A stretch of DNA of 64,000 nt. Source: Halalkalibacter alkaliphilus (GTDB lineage Bacteria > Bacillota > Bacilli > Bacillales > Bacillaceae_D). Below are positions 35,393-44,882 of this stretch, in pieces. The notes beneath the pieces were generated by a model, which worked only from the letters and a program-made list of their open reading frames with translations, was not told the origin of the DNA and made no database searches. The position numbers and the translations under genes were made by a program. Location: assembly GCF_023555415.1 (NCBI RefSeq), contig NZ_JAKRYL010000020.1, forward strand, positions 20,181 through 84,180. The letters run 5' to 3'. Within the stretch, counting starts at the first letter, position 1. Each line of letters opens with the position of its first letter.

Positions 35393-36970
35393 GTGGTAAA
35401 AATAATGCTTGTTGACGATGAACCGATTGAAAGAGAAGGGATTAGCTTAATGCTTAGTAAAAATCGCTCCAATTTTGAAGTTGTGGCGGAGGCTCAAAAT
35501 GGAAAGGAAGCAGTGGAACGTGCCCTAACATCTAGACCAGATTTAATCTTTATGGATATAAAAATGCCTGAATTTGATGGCATTGAGGCAATACGAAAAA
35601 TTGTACCTGAGCTTCCGAACACTAAATTTATCATGGTATCGGCCTATGATACATTTGAATATGCACGTGAGGCAATGAAGTTTGGGATAAAAGAGTATTT
35701 ATTAAAACCAAGTAAAGTTATTGAGGTATTAGAAGCCTTCGATCGCACGGTAGAAGAGATCGAAAGCGAAAAAAAGAGAGTGACGGAAACAAAGCAGGTC
35801 AATCGTCGTCTTGAAAGAGTCCATTCCTTAATAGAGAGAGATTTTATTGTTTCTCTTATTATGGACCATGTTCATGAGTTTGATCAGGGCGAGTGGGATG
35901 AATGGTTAGGCCTAGAACTCGAACATAAGAAGGGATTTGCAGCTGTTTTTTCGTTTGAATCAGACAAGCTCCACCCAGATCGTGAGGAAAAAAGTCGTTG
36001 GTATCGAATACTGAAACAAGTATTACATGAGCAAAGCCGCCCTTCTTGTTTTATCGGTCCGTTAACTGGGTTTCAGGTTCCTGTCCTCGTGTTATTTACA
36101 GAGCATGAAAAAGAAGATGATGAAATAAGACAAGATTTTGTACGTGTGATTCTTCATCAAGTGCAGAAGAAGATAGAGGAATGCCGGTTGTATGCAGGGG
36201 TTGGAATGGTCGTATCAAATGTGAATCACTTTTCTAACTCATATAAGGAAGCCATTTATGCGTTGGAGTTAGTTCTTAGTCATCGAAGCGCTACTTATTT
36301 GGTTTATAACGAACGGTTGAAACAAAAGCGTAAAGAATTGATTCCTTTTGAAGTAGAAAAAGAGTTAGTAGAGGCTGTTAAAAAAGGTGATATGCAAAAA
36401 GGGCTACAAATGTTTGAATCTTATTTTCAATCGGTTCAGCAAGCTGCTGACTTTCAAGTAAAACTCGTTCAAAAAGCGTTGGAGGACTTCTTCATAGTGT
36501 TAACCCGTTCTATGAAAGAGCTTGGATTTGATGGACATATTCAAGTTGGATTAGGACAGTTAGAAACAACGATGCAAATCAAAGAAGTGGCTAGATCACA
36601 ACTTATCAATATTACTGAGCAGTTGGGGGAGTGGCGAGCGAACGGAATACGAGCCTTACTTTTACAAGCTAAGGAATATATTGATAGTAATTATCATAAA
36701 GCTATTTCTCTTGAACAGGTTGCACAAGAGATTGGGCTTAGCTCTTATTATTTAAGTAAGTTGTTTAAAGAAAGATTTCAAGTTACTTTTATGGAGTATT
36801 TGAAAAATGCTCGAATGCAAAAAGCAATAGAATTACTTTTAGGTGGAAACATGCCATTAAAGGAAATAGCGTTAAATGTAGGATATAAAGACCCCAACTA
36901 TTTTAGTACGGCTTTTAAAAAGGAAATTGGTGTGAGTCCGCGTGAATATCGAAATAAGTATCATAAGTAA
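35393..36970 (+). CDS. Response regulator, YesN type (REC plus AraC HTH)
   Basis: A 525-residue regulator. The receiver domain (1-120) has the acidic pair at LVDDEP, the phospho-acceptor aspartate in LIFMDIKMPEFDG and the lysine in EYLLKPSK. A long middle region follows, then two AraC-type helix-turn-helix motifs at the C-terminus (SLEQVAQEIGLSSYYLSKLFK and PLKEIALNVGYKDPNYFSTAF). The start is GTG after GGGGGG. It probably activates the sugar symporter gene downstream. Confidence 0.9.
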   Translation: MVKIMLVDDEPIEREGISLMLSKNRSNFEVVAEAQNGKEAVERALTSRPDLIFMDIKMPEFDGIEAIRKIVPELPNTKFIMVSAYDTFEYAREAMKFGIKEYLLKPSKVIEVLEAFDRTVEEIESEKKRVTETKQVNRRLERVHSLIERDFIVSLIMDHVHEFDQGEWDEWLGLELEHKKGFAAVFSFESDKLHPDREEKSRWYRILKQVLHEQSRPSCFIGPLTGFQVPVLVLFTEHEKEDDEIRQDFVRVILHQVQKKIEECRLYAGVGMVVSNVNHFSNSYKEAIYALELVLSHRSATYLVYNERLKQKRKELIPFEVEKELVEAVKKGDMQKGLQMFESYFQSVQQAADFQVKLVQKALEDFFIVLTRSMKELGFDGHIQVGLGQLETTMQIKEVARSQLINITEQLGEWRANGIRALLLQAKEYIDSNYHKAISLEQVAQEIGLSSYYLSKLFKERFQVTFMEYLKNARMQKAIELLLGGNMPLKEIALNVGYKDPNYFSTAFKKEIGVSPREYRNKYHK

Positions 36971-37071
36971 ACAGCGATCATGGATTGCTGTTTTTTATTT
37001 TTTCATAAAGAGTTTTCGAGAAAATATTAAGCTTTCACAAGAATTTATAGGTATTGACATGAAAGTGAAGG

Positions 37072-37130
37072 AGAAAGCGCTATCTAAAATGCGTTTTCAT
37101 GATATTTTTAATGTATTGAAAGTGTTTTCA
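37072..37130 (+). promoter_or_regulatory. cre-like sites upstream of the sugar symporter
   Basis: AGAAAGCGCTATCT (37072-37085) matches 13 of 14 cre positions. TGAAAGTGTTTTCA (37117-37130) is a further near-palindrome with TG in place of the central CG. They lie in the 320-base gap between the response regulator and the symporter gene. The reading frame crossing this gap shows no protein-like features. Confidence 0.5.
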
Positions 37131-37301
37131 CAGTTTCTATTATTTAAAAATGAAAACGGAATCATAAGTGAAAATCGTTCCTATAGGAGGGAGATTCGGT
37201 TCGACAAGTGTCACAGATTACATTATCTAAGGATTAACAAAGAAATACTGGTTTAGGAGAGGGGAGGAAGAAAGAGAAGATCAATTTCTCTTTTGTCACG
37301 T

Positions 37302-38696
37302 ATGAAGAAGAAAAATAGTACTTTATACATTGTGTTGATTACACTGGTTGCTACACTTGGTGGACTTTTATTTGGATATGACACAGCTGTTATTTCAGGA
37401 GCAGAAGGGTCACTTCAAACTTATTTTGCGGAGAGTTTAGGTCTTAGTTCCCTTGTACATGGGATTACAGTTTCAAGTGCATTGATTGGGTGTATTATCG
37501 GAGGGCTTATTTCAGGTTATTTTGCAACCCGATTTGGAAGGAAAAAAACGTTAATCCTCGCTGCATTTTTATTCTTAGTGTCAGCACTAGGATCTGCGTT
37601 TCCTGAATTTTTATTTTTTACAAAAGGAGAACCTTCCATTGCTCTATTAATTACCTTTAATATTTACCGCATCATTGGGGGAATTGGCGTTGGGTTAGCA
37701 TCGGCAGTCTCACCAATGTATATTGGAGAAATTGCACCGGCGCGTATAAGAGGTACACTAGTTTCTTTAAACCAATTTGCGATTATCTTTGGGATGTTAG
37801 TTGTTTATTTTGTTAACTGGGGAATTGGGCAAGGACAATCAATGGAATGGATTAATGACGTTGGTTGGCGCTATATGTTTTTATCAGAGACCATTCCTGC
37901 TTTGCTTTTCTTACTCCTATTGTTTACAGTTCCAGAGACGCCACGATATTTAGTTTCTAAAAATCAGGATGAGAAGGCAATGGCAGTCCTTTCTAAAATT
38001 CACGATCAAACAATGGCAAAGGCAACAATGTTTGAGATTAAGAAATCCTTTGATGTAAACAAAGCAAAATTATTCTCATATGGTAAAACAATTATTGTGA
38101 TCGGTATTTTATTATCTGTATTCCAGCAATTTGTCGGGATAAATGTTGCTCTTTATTATGCTCCACGGATTTTTGAAAGCATGGGAGCAGCAAGAGATGC
38201 ATCCATGTTCCAAACGATCGTTATGGGCTTAGTTAATGTGCTGTTTACGTTAATTGCTATTTTCACAGTAGATAAATTTGGTAGAAAGCCGCTGTTGATT
38301 ATTGGTTCGATTGGAATGACGATTGGTATGTTTGGGGTGGCTGGTATGGCATTCTCTAACACAATTGGAATCGGGACATTAATTTTCATTATTATCTACA
38401 CAGCATCGTTTATGATGTCATGGGGTCCAGTGGTTTGGGTACTTATTTCCGAGATCTTCCCTAATAAAATTAGAGGGCAAGCTGTGGCAATTGCTGTAGC
38501 GGCACAATGGGCAGCTAACTACTTTATTTCATCGACATACCCAGCGATGATGGAATTTAGCGGAGGTTTAACGTATTCATTCTACGGAATTATGAGTTTA
38601 CTTTCAGCGATCTTTATTTGGAAGTTTGTACCTGAAACGAAGGGTAGATCATTGGAAGAGTTAGAGACTATTTTGGTTAATAAGAAGAGTGCATAG
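37302..38696 (+). CDS. Sugar porter family MFS symporter (XylE/AraE-like)
   Basis: A 464-residue MFS sugar:H+ symporter with 12 membrane segments. Signature motifs include GGLLFGYDTAVISGA in helix 1, GYFATRFGRKKTL, RIIGGIGVGLASAVSPMYIGE, PETPRYLV, QQFVGINVALYYAPRIF in helix 7 and VPETKGRSLEE at the end. The start is uncertain: ATG 37302 and TTG 37293 are both possible, and the only GGGGAGG (37260-37266) is about 35 bases upstream with a small hairpin (about 37272-37292) between. It is the likely target of the adjacent sensor system. Transport of a pentose or hexose is inferred. Confidence 0.88.
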   Translation: MKKKNSTLYIVLITLVATLGGLLFGYDTAVISGAEGSLQTYFAESLGLSSLVHGITVSSALIGCIIGGLISGYFATRFGRKKTLILAAFLFLVSALGSAFPEFLFFTKGEPSIALLITFNIYRIIGGIGVGLASAVSPMYIGEIAPARIRGTLVSLNQFAIIFGMLVVYFVNWGIGQGQSMEWINDVGWRYMFLSETIPALLFLLLLFTVPETPRYLVSKNQDEKAMAVLSKIHDQTMAKATMFEIKKSFDVNKAKLFSYGKTIIVIGILLSVFQQFVGINVALYYAPRIFESMGAARDASMFQTIVMGLVNVLFTLIAIFTVDKFGRKPLLIIGSIGMTIGMFGVAGMAFSNTIGIGTLIFIIIYTASFMMSWGPVVWVLISEIFPNKIRGQAVAIAVAAQWAANYFISSTYPAMMEFSGGLTYSFYGIMSLLSAIFIWKFVPETKGRSLEELETILVNKKSA

Positions 38697-38727
38697 ATAG
38701 GTTTTGGGTAATGAAGAAACATTATAT

Positions 38728-38763
38728 AAAAAGATCTCACATTTGATGTGGGGTCTTTTTTTG
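38728..38763 (+). terminator. Terminator of the sugar symporter gene
   Basis: A 15-base stem (38728-38742 with 38746-38760, one G-U) with a TTG loop, merging into a run of T. Confidence 0.85.
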
Positions 38764-39054
38764 ATAAGGTGAGATTATCGACAGAGAAAATAATAGCTGG
38801 AAATGGAAATGTAATGGAATCATGTTAAGTAAAGTCTTTCTAGCTATTTCTTTTTTTATTTCTAGAGTTACGTAGATGTATACACTTTTTCAAACAAGTA
38901 TTTTCTAAGGCTCAATGTGTAAAGGTCTCAAAAAACTTTCCAGTAAACATGCCCATAGAAAAGAATTTTACATACAATAGTAAAAAAATAGGCTAATGAG
39001 CAAATACAAGGGTATAAACTAGTTAAAAATTCGTATTTGATTTAGGGGCGATAG

Positions 39055-39063
39055 TGTTACAAT
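39055..39063 (+). promoter_or_regulatory. Extended -10 promoter of ddl
   Basis: TGT then TACAAT (39058-39063), about 30 bases before the ddl start codon. The rest of the 290-base gap after the terminator shows no gene. Confidence 0.5.
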
Positions 39064-39094
39064 AGTAAAGGGAAAATGGATATGGAGGGTGTAT

Positions 39095-40186
39095 ATGAAA
39101 ATTAAACTTGGATTGTTGTATGGTGGGAAATCTGCTGAACATAAAGTATCATTACAAACGGCAAAGGCTGTTATTAAAGCATTAGACTTAACAAAATATG
39201 AAATCCATCCAATATATATTTCAGAAAACGGTGAGTGGGTCAGGGGAGCGCAGCTTGAAGGCCCAGTTGAGGATGTTAAGCAGCTTCAATTGAAAGAAGA
39301 AGGAGAAGTAATCTCTCCAGTTGCGTTAAACTCAGAGCTCTTCCCGGTTCCGTCAAAAAATCAAACAAATGAAGATAAGATTGATGTCGTTTTCCCATTG
39401 CTTCACGGACCGAACGGGGAAGATGGAACGGTTCAAGGATTATTAGAATTAATGAACATGCCTTATGTGGGCAATGGGGTGCTGGCGTCCGCTGCTGGTA
39501 TGGATAAAGTCATGATGAAAAACATCTATGAGCAGGCTGGTATTAAGCAAGCGAACTATGTATGGTACCTTCGTCGTGATTGGGAAAAGGATGCGGATGC
39601 AGCATACAAAAATGTTGAAGAAAAGCTTGGTTACCCTTGTTTTGTAAAACCGGCGAACTTAGGCTCAAGCGTTGGAATTAGTAAATGTAAGGATCGAGAA
39701 AGCTTAGAAAAAGCTTTTGAATTAGCTTTTGGATATGACCGAAAAATCATTGTTGAAGAAGGGATCGACGGTCGAGAAGTGGAAATTGCTGTTTTAGGAA
39801 ACGACGATCCAGAGTGTTCGGTTGTGGGTGAGATCGTTCCAGAAACAGACTTTTATGATTATAAAGCGAAGTATGAGGACGGAAGTACGGGACTTATTAT
39901 TCCTGCTGACATCACCGATGAAGAATACGAAGAAATTAAGAGAGTAGCGATTCAATCGTTCAAAGCTCTTGATTGCTCTGGTTTAGTCCGTGCTGATTTC
40001 TTTTTGACAAAAGACGGTGAAGTCCTTATGAACGAAGTAAACACGATGCCGGGCTTTACGCCGTTCAGTATGTTTCCGATGTTATGGCAGGAGTCAGGCT
40101 TACCGTACTCTAAGTTGATTGAAAAGCTAGTGGAACTTGGAGTAGAGCGTCACGAGGAAAAACAAAAGATTAAACACACTTTTTAA
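39095..40186 (+). CDS. ddl: D-alanine--D-alanine ligase
   Basis: A 363-residue ATP-grasp enzyme making the D-Ala-D-Ala dipeptide of peptidoglycan. Motifs: [20 protein letters not shown] at the N-terminus, [36 protein letters not shown] (ATP-grasp phosphate loop) and [12 protein letters not shown] (metal ligands). ATG 39095 is used because GGAGGG lies just upstream; the in-frame GTG at 39089 is within the Shine-Dalgarno. It is followed by its own terminator and then murF, which uses its product. Confidence 0.95.
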   Translation: MKIKLGLLYGGKSAEHKVSLQTAKAVIKALDLTKYEIHPIYISENGEWVRGAQLEGPVEDVKQLQLKEEGEVISPVALNSELFPVPSKNQTNEDKIDVVFPLLHGPNGEDGTVQGLLELMNMPYVGNGVLASAAGMDKVMMKNIYEQAGIKQANYVWYLRRDWEKDADAAYKNVEEKLGYPCFVKPANLGSSVGISKCKDRESLEKAFELAFGYDRKIIVEEGIDGREVEIAVLGNDDPECSVVGEIVPETDFYDYKAKYEDGSTGLIIPADITDEEYEEIKRVAIQSFKALDCSGLVRADFFLTKDGEVLMNEVNTMPGFTPFSMFPMLWQESGLPYSKLIEKLVELGVERHEEKQKIKHTF

Positions 40187-40203
40187 GGTGAATAAATAGT
40201 AAT

Positions 40204-40237
40204 GAGGTTGACTACGTTGTGAGTCAGCCTCCTTTTA
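40204..40237 (+). terminator. Terminator between ddl and murF
   Basis: A perfect 10-bp stem (40204-40213 with 40222-40231) with TTTT after it. Confidence 0.75.
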
Positions 40238-40339
40238 CATAGAATAGAGAAACAGTGCATAGAAGAGCGAATGACTGCTATATGGGAAAGCAGTTACTTT
40301 TTTTCAGTACAGTACAATTGACAAGAAGGAGTGATTTTG

Positions 40340-41710
40340 ATGATTAAAAGGAGTTTTAATGATATTGCTACGTGGGTGAATGGGGAAGCTGTTGGCCTAG
40401 ATAATGCTCCTGTAGAGGTTGCGGGGGTTTCGACAGACACAAGAACGATCCGAGATGGAAATCTATATATCCCTCTTGTTGGCGAGAATTTCAATGGCCA
40501 CGATTTTGTGAAAGCAGCTGTCGAGAATGGTGCATCTGGAGCCCTTTGGCAAAAAAAACAACCCAATCCACCTGCTGATATACCGCTTATTTATGTGGAG
40601 GACACTTTATTGGCATTGCAAGATTTAGCAAAAAACTATTTGGCGAGTCTTCCTGCAAAAGTCGTCGGAATCACTGGTAGTAATGGGAAAACGACGACGA
40701 AGGACATGGTGACTTCCGTACTTGCTACGACTTATAAGGTTCAGAAAACGGAAGGAAATTACAATAACCATATCGGAATGCCACTCACGATACTCAGGTT
40801 AGAGGAAGACACGGAAATGGCTGTGTTGGAAATGGGAATGAGCGGAAGGGGAGAAATTGAGCTTCTTTCTATGCTTGCAAAACCTGAAGCTGCGATCATC
40901 ACAAACATTGGCGAATCCCATTTACAGGATTTGGGTTCTCGGGAAGGGATTTCGGAGGCTAAATTTGAAATTACGGCAGGTTTGCGGGAAAACGGAACAT
41001 TTGTGATTCATGGGGATGAGCCGCTTTTAACAGACAAAGTCACAGACAGTCCGTTTCATGTCATCACATTTGGCAACTCAAAGACAAATGACTTTTATCC
41101 GGTGCAGATCAAGCAGAAGAGCGACGGAACGTATTTTACGATTAATGGAGAGGATGAGACTGAGTTTTTTATTCCGGTTCTAGGCAAACACAATATTAAC
41201 AATGCTCTCGCTGCCGTCGCAATTGCCAAACAGTTTGGGGTGTCGACGCCTAACATTAAAAAAGGGCTGGAAATGATTAAAATCACCGGGATGCGTACGG
41301 AATTAATCCAAGGTAAAGATGGAGTGGCGGTTATTAATGACGCGTATAATGCGAGCCCAACTTCTATGCGCGCTGCGATTGAATTGCTTCAGGATTTAAA
41401 GGATTATAAGAAAAAAATAGTCGTTTTAGGCGATATGCTAGAGCTTGGCGAAAATGAAGAGACCTTCCACTATGAAGTCGGAAAAGGAATTGACTTTGCT
41501 AAAATCAATTATGTTTTCACATTTGGCAAGCTGGGGAACAAAATTGCAGAAGGTGCAAAAGTGAATTTCTCTGAAAATCAAGTGTTTGCATACGATGACA
41601 AACAGGCATTGATTGTTAAACTAAAAGAAACTGTGGGGGAAGGCGATATTGTTTTAGTCAAAGGATCCCGCGGTATGAAATTAGAAGAGGTTGTCACTGC
41701 ATTAACATAA
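40340..41710 (+). CDS. murF: UDP-N-acetylmuramoyl-tripeptide--D-alanyl-D-alanine ligase
   Basis: A 456-residue Mur ligase adding D-Ala-D-Ala to the UDP-MurNAc-tripeptide. The ATP loop is GITGSNGKTTTKDM near residue 110, followed by the central-domain motifs EGNYNNHIGMPLTIL and NIGESHLQDLGS, and the C-terminal VINDAYNASPTSM. ATG 40340 is chosen, eight bases after GGAG; the GTG at 40331 lies inside it. It stands after ddl as in many Bacillaceae. A decayed relative of its middle part lies at 32695-32918. Confidence 0.95.
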   Translation: MIKRSFNDIATWVNGEAVGLDNAPVEVAGVSTDTRTIRDGNLYIPLVGENFNGHDFVKAAVENGASGALWQKKQPNPPADIPLIYVEDTLLALQDLAKNYLASLPAKVVGITGSNGKTTTKDMVTSVLATTYKVQKTEGNYNNHIGMPLTILRLEEDTEMAVLEMGMSGRGEIELLSMLAKPEAAIITNIGESHLQDLGSREGISEAKFEITAGLRENGTFVIHGDEPLLTDKVTDSPFHVITFGNSKTNDFYPVQIKQKSDGTYFTINGEDETEFFIPVLGKHNINNALAAVAIAKQFGVSTPNIKKGLEMIKITGMRTELIQGKDGVAVINDAYNASPTSMRAAIELLQDLKDYKKKIVVLGDMLELGENEETFHYEVGKGIDFAKINYVFTFGKLGNKIAEGAKVNFSENQVFAYDDKQALIVKLKETVGEGDIVLVKGSRGMKLEEVVTALT

Positions 41711-41725
41711 CTAGATGTTATAATG

Positions 41726-41773
41726 GAGGCTTCTTATAAGGTTTAATAATCTTATAAGAAGTCTCTTTTTTAT
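41726..41773 (+). terminator. Terminator of murF
   Basis: A 15-bp stem (41726-41740 with 41751-41765, one G-U) followed by at least six T. It is one of four related GAGGCTTCT-type terminators in the window. Confidence 0.9.
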
Positions 41774-41901
41774 TTATTAGTAATATGGAGAAATGCTTTT
41801 TACGATTTTTAATAAATACACGAATCTATAATACAAATAGACTAGTCATTTTGAAGAAGTGGCTTAGGACCATGCAAACAGGTAGAGGGAGGGTGGATAT
41901 A

Positions 41902-42399
41902 ATGATAGATATAAGGGAAGTTAAGACAACAGAGATCGAACAGGTATCGAAGTTTTTACTAAAGACAATGCAAGAGGTGTATCCTTTTCAATTAAGTGAG
42001 AAATCTTTACGTGATCTTACAGAAATGGAATCACTCTTTATAGAGCGTACTGATGCAACAATGATTGCAGCCTTTCATAACGAAAGAGTCGTTGGTACGA
42101 TTGCGGTAAGACGTTATGATGGAAGAATTGCCTCACTTTTTGATCGATATAATCTCGATACCACATGTGAAATCATTAAGTGTTATGTAGATAAAAGTGA
42201 AAGACGAAAAGGCATTGGATCGCTTCTAATGAACCGGGTACGGAGATTTTGTAGGGAGGCGAATTATTCTACTTTGTATTTGCATACGCATCATTTTTTA
42301 CCTGGAGGGTTTCATTTTTGGACAAAGAAAGGATTTCAAGTCACGATAGAGGATATGGACGAATTCGAAACAATTCATATGGAACAGTTGATTGATTAA
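41902..42399 (+). CDS. GNAT-family N-acetyltransferase
   Basis: A 165-residue acetyltransferase with the acetyl-CoA loop CYVDKSERRKGIGSLLMNRV (R/Q-x-x-G-x-G/A) near residue 90 and the downstream LYLHTHHFLPGGFHFWTKKGF segment that closes the fold. ATG 41902 is used since GGAGGGTGG lies just upstream; the longer frame back to 41785 has no Shine-Dalgarno and runs out of the murF terminator. It is a single-gene unit with its own terminator. The substrate is unknown. Confidence 0.8.
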   Translation: MIDIREVKTTEIEQVSKFLLKTMQEVYPFQLSEKSLRDLTEMESLFIERTDATMIAAFHNERVVGTIAVRRYDGRIASLFDRYNLDTTCEIIKCYVDKSERRKGIGSLLMNRVRRFCREANYSTLYLHTHHFLPGGFHFWTKKGFQVTIEDMDEFETIHMEQLID

Positions 42400-42402
42400 A
42401 TA

Positions 42403-42446
42403 AAAAAGACCAGAGTGTGAATATTTTTCACTCTGGTCTTTTTATT
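42403..42446 (+). terminator. Terminator of the GNAT gene
   Basis: A perfect 15-bp stem (42403-42417 with 42429-42443) with A and T flanks that allow use on both strands. Confidence 0.85.
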
Positions 42447-42525
42447 TGACTGCTTTCGCATACTTTGTTGTTTTTATGGGTACGTGTTCGTCCTAATATT
42501 GTTTTTTGATTTTTTTGAAAATTGA

Positions 42526-42542
42526 TGTTACATTTTCTAACA
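42526..42542. promoter_or_regulatory. TnrA/GlnR box upstream of urtA
   Basis: TGTTACATTTTCTAACA matches the 17-base consensus TGTNA-N7-TNACA at every fixed position. Its centre is about 50 bases upstream of the start predicted from TATTGT (42572-42577). That is the spacing known for TnrA-activated promoters, so the urea transporter is probably switched on under nitrogen limitation. Confidence 0.85.
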
Positions 42543-42619
42543 AATTTTGCGTTTATTTTTTAAAAGCTTGGTATTGTATTTCGTGTAGAGAAAAATCTTA
42601 CATAAAACGGAGGGGCAAT

Positions 42620-43894
42620 ATGAAAAAATCTTTTAAGGGTAAGTCAGCATTAATTGGTGCAGCAGTATCGACTATGTTACTTTTAAGTGCTTGTGGTGGA
42701 GGAGGTGCTGAAACTTCTACTGAAACAGAAGAGGACACAGGCACAGATGCAGGTGTGGAAGTTGAGGCTGGTGAAGATGTGATTAAAGTCGGGGTTCTCC
42801 ATTCGTTAAGTGGCACGATGGCAATGAGTGAAACGTCTGTAAGAGATGCAGAATTATTAGCAATTGAAGAGATTAATGCAGCTGGTGGTGTATTAGGGAA
42901 ACAGTTAGTACCTGTTATTGAAGATGGTGCTTCTGAGCCACCGGTTTTCTCTGAACGTGCAGCAAAATTGCTACAACAAGATGAAGTTGCTGTTATCTTT
43001 GGTGGTTGGACTTCGGCGAGTCGTAAAGCGATGTTACCAGTCGTAGAACAAAACAATGGTTTACTCTTCTACCCTGTTCAATATGAAGGAATGGAAGCTT
43101 CTCCTAATATTTTCTATGCAGGTGCGGCTCCAAACCAGCAAATTGTTCCCGCTGTTGATTGGTTACTAGAAAACAAAGGTACCGACTTCTTCTTATTAGG
43201 GTCTGATTATGTTTTCCCGCGTTTAGCGAATCAAATTATTAAAGCTCAATTAGAAGAGAATGGGGCAACTTTAGTAGACGAACAATATACACCACTTGGT
43301 CATACGGACTATAACACAATCATTTCAAGAATTCGTGAGTCAAAGCCAACCGTAATTTTTAACACATTAAATGGAGATAGTAACGTAGCATTTTTCAAAC
43401 AGCTTGCTGATGCTGGTATTACAACTGACGATCTAACAGTTATGTCTGTAAGTGTAGCGGAAGAAGAAATCCGCGGAATTGGGGCTGATGTCCTAGAGGG
43501 TCATTTAGCTAGCTGGAACTACTATCAAACAACTGACACGCCAGCGAATGCAGAGTTTGTCGCAAATTATAAAGAAGCGTATGGTGATGACCGAGTAACT
43601 GGTGATCCAATAGAAGCAGGTTACTTCATGGTTCATTTATGGGCGAAAGCTGTTGAAGCTGCAGGTACAACGGATGTTGATGCTGTACGTGAAGCGGCAG
43701 TAGGGATCGAATTTGATGCACCAGGTGGTCCAGTTAAAGTTGACGGAGATAATCAGCATGTTTACAAAACTGTAAGAATTGGTGAAATTCAAGCTGATGG
43801 ACAATTTAACGAAGTTTGGAATTCTGGTGAGGCGGTAAAACCAGATCCATACTTAGAAGGTTATGATTGGGCAAGTGGCATTAGTGCTGAGTAA
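42620..43894 (+). CDS. urtA: Urea ABC transporter substrate-binding lipoprotein UrtA
   Basis: A 424-residue type I binding protein of the branched-chain amino acid/urea group. The signal peptide ends LLLSAC, followed by a glycine/threonine/glutamate-rich linker. The UrtA fold opens [23 protein letters not shown] and contains [29 protein letters not shown], which is distinctive of urea-binding members. ATG 42620 is chosen (GGAGGGG just upstream); upstream in-frame codons would add a non-signal extension. It is first in a five-gene operon. Confidence 0.95.
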   Translation: MKKSFKGKSALIGAAVSTMLLLSACGGGGAETSTETEEDTGTDAGVEVEAGEDVIKVGVLHSLSGTMAMSETSVRDAELLAIEEINAAGGVLGKQLVPVIEDGASEPPVFSERAAKLLQQDEVAVIFGGWTSASRKAMLPVVEQNNGLLFYPVQYEGMEASPNIFYAGAAPNQQIVPAVDWLLENKGTDFFLLGSDYVFPRLANQIIKAQLEENGATLVDEQYTPLGHTDYNTIISRIRESKPTVIFNTLNGDSNVAFFKQLADAGITTDDLTVMSVSVAEEEIRGIGADVLEGHLASWNYYQTTDTPANAEFVANYKEAYGDDRVTGDPIEAGYFMVHLWAKAVEAAGTTDVDAVREAAVGIEFDAPGGPVKVDGDNQHVYKTVRIGEIQADGQFNEVWNSGEAVKPDPYLEGYDWASGISAE

Positions 43895-43955
43895 TAGGTA
43901 GAAAACGGGGAGAGGAGTACTCTCCCTATTTATATATACAAAGGGTGGATGGAGC

Positions 43956-44858
43956 ATGGATGGAATGATTATTCAAGCATTTAATGGCGTTAGTCTTGGA
44001 TCAATTTTATTATTAATTGCTCTTGGATTGGCTATAACATTTGGATTAATGAAAGTGATAAACATGGCTCATGGTGAGTTAATAATGATTGGGGCTTATA
44101 CAACCTATGTAGTTCAGGTGATCTTTGCTCAATATCTTCCAGCAACGATGTTTGACATGTATTACTTTTTAGCCATTCCTATTGCGTTTGTCGTTGCTGC
44201 ATTAATCGGAATGTTAATAGAATTTACGGTGATTCGTCATTTATATGGAAGACCGTTAGATAGTTTGCTTGCAACGTTTGGTGTTGGGCTAATTCTTCAA
44301 CAAACAGCAAGATCGATTTTTGGTGCGCCGAATGTTGGGGTACAGAGTCCGGGATTTTTACGAGGTGGTTTAGAGGTAATGGGCGTGACATTACCGTATA
44401 TCCGACTATTTATAATTGGCCTAGTTATAGTTAGTTTTTTACTATTGGCTTGGTTTTTGTATAAAACGAGAAATGGGCGGAAGATCCGTGCGGTCATGCA
44501 AAATCGCGAAATGGCACAGTGTTTAGGAGTTTCGTCACGAAAAGTAGATCTGATTACCTTTGCAATAGGCTCAGGCTTTGCAGGAATTGCAGGAGCAGCC
44601 CTAACACTTATCGGGCCAATCGGACCAACCATTGGAACGTATTATATCGTTGATGCATTTATGGTTGTTGTTGTCGGTGGTGTAGGGATGTTAATTGGTA
44701 CCGTTGCAGGTGCACTTGGAATTGGCATCTTTAATACAGTATTTGAATATTGGACGAACGCTTCGATGGGGAAAGTTCTTGTCTTTGCACTGATTATTTT
44801 ATTCTTACAATGGCGTCCGTCTGGAATGTTTTCGCTCCAATCTCGGTCACTGGACTAA
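43956..44858 (+). CDS. urtB: Urea ABC transporter permease UrtB
   Basis: A 300-residue permease of the LivH type with about eight membrane segments. Typical motifs are [27 protein letters not shown] near the N-terminus and [26 protein letters not shown] in the middle. It forms the membrane channel with UrtC. It follows urtA by 61 bases and precedes urtC. Confidence 0.92.
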   Translation: MDGMIIQAFNGVSLGSILLLIALGLAITFGLMKVINMAHGELIMIGAYTTYVVQVIFAQYLPATMFDMYYFLAIPIAFVVAALIGMLIEFTVIRHLYGRPLDSLLATFGVGLILQQTARSIFGAPNVGVQSPGFLRGGLEVMGVTLPYIRLFIIGLVIVSFLLLAWFLYKTRNGRKIRAVMQNREMAQCLGVSSRKVDLITFAIGSGFAGIAGAALTLIGPIGPTIGTYYIVDAFMVVVVGGVGMLIGTVAGALGIGIFNTVFEYWTNASMGKVLVFALIILFLQWRPSGMFSLQSRSLD

Positions 44859-44882
44859 TGAAAATTGGAAGGGGTTCAATGT

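Noticed and set aside
36942..37256. Open frame of 104 codons after the response regulator
   Set aside because: Starts inside the upstream gene without a ribosome site, composition is unlike a protein, and it covers the likely cre and promoter region of the symporter.
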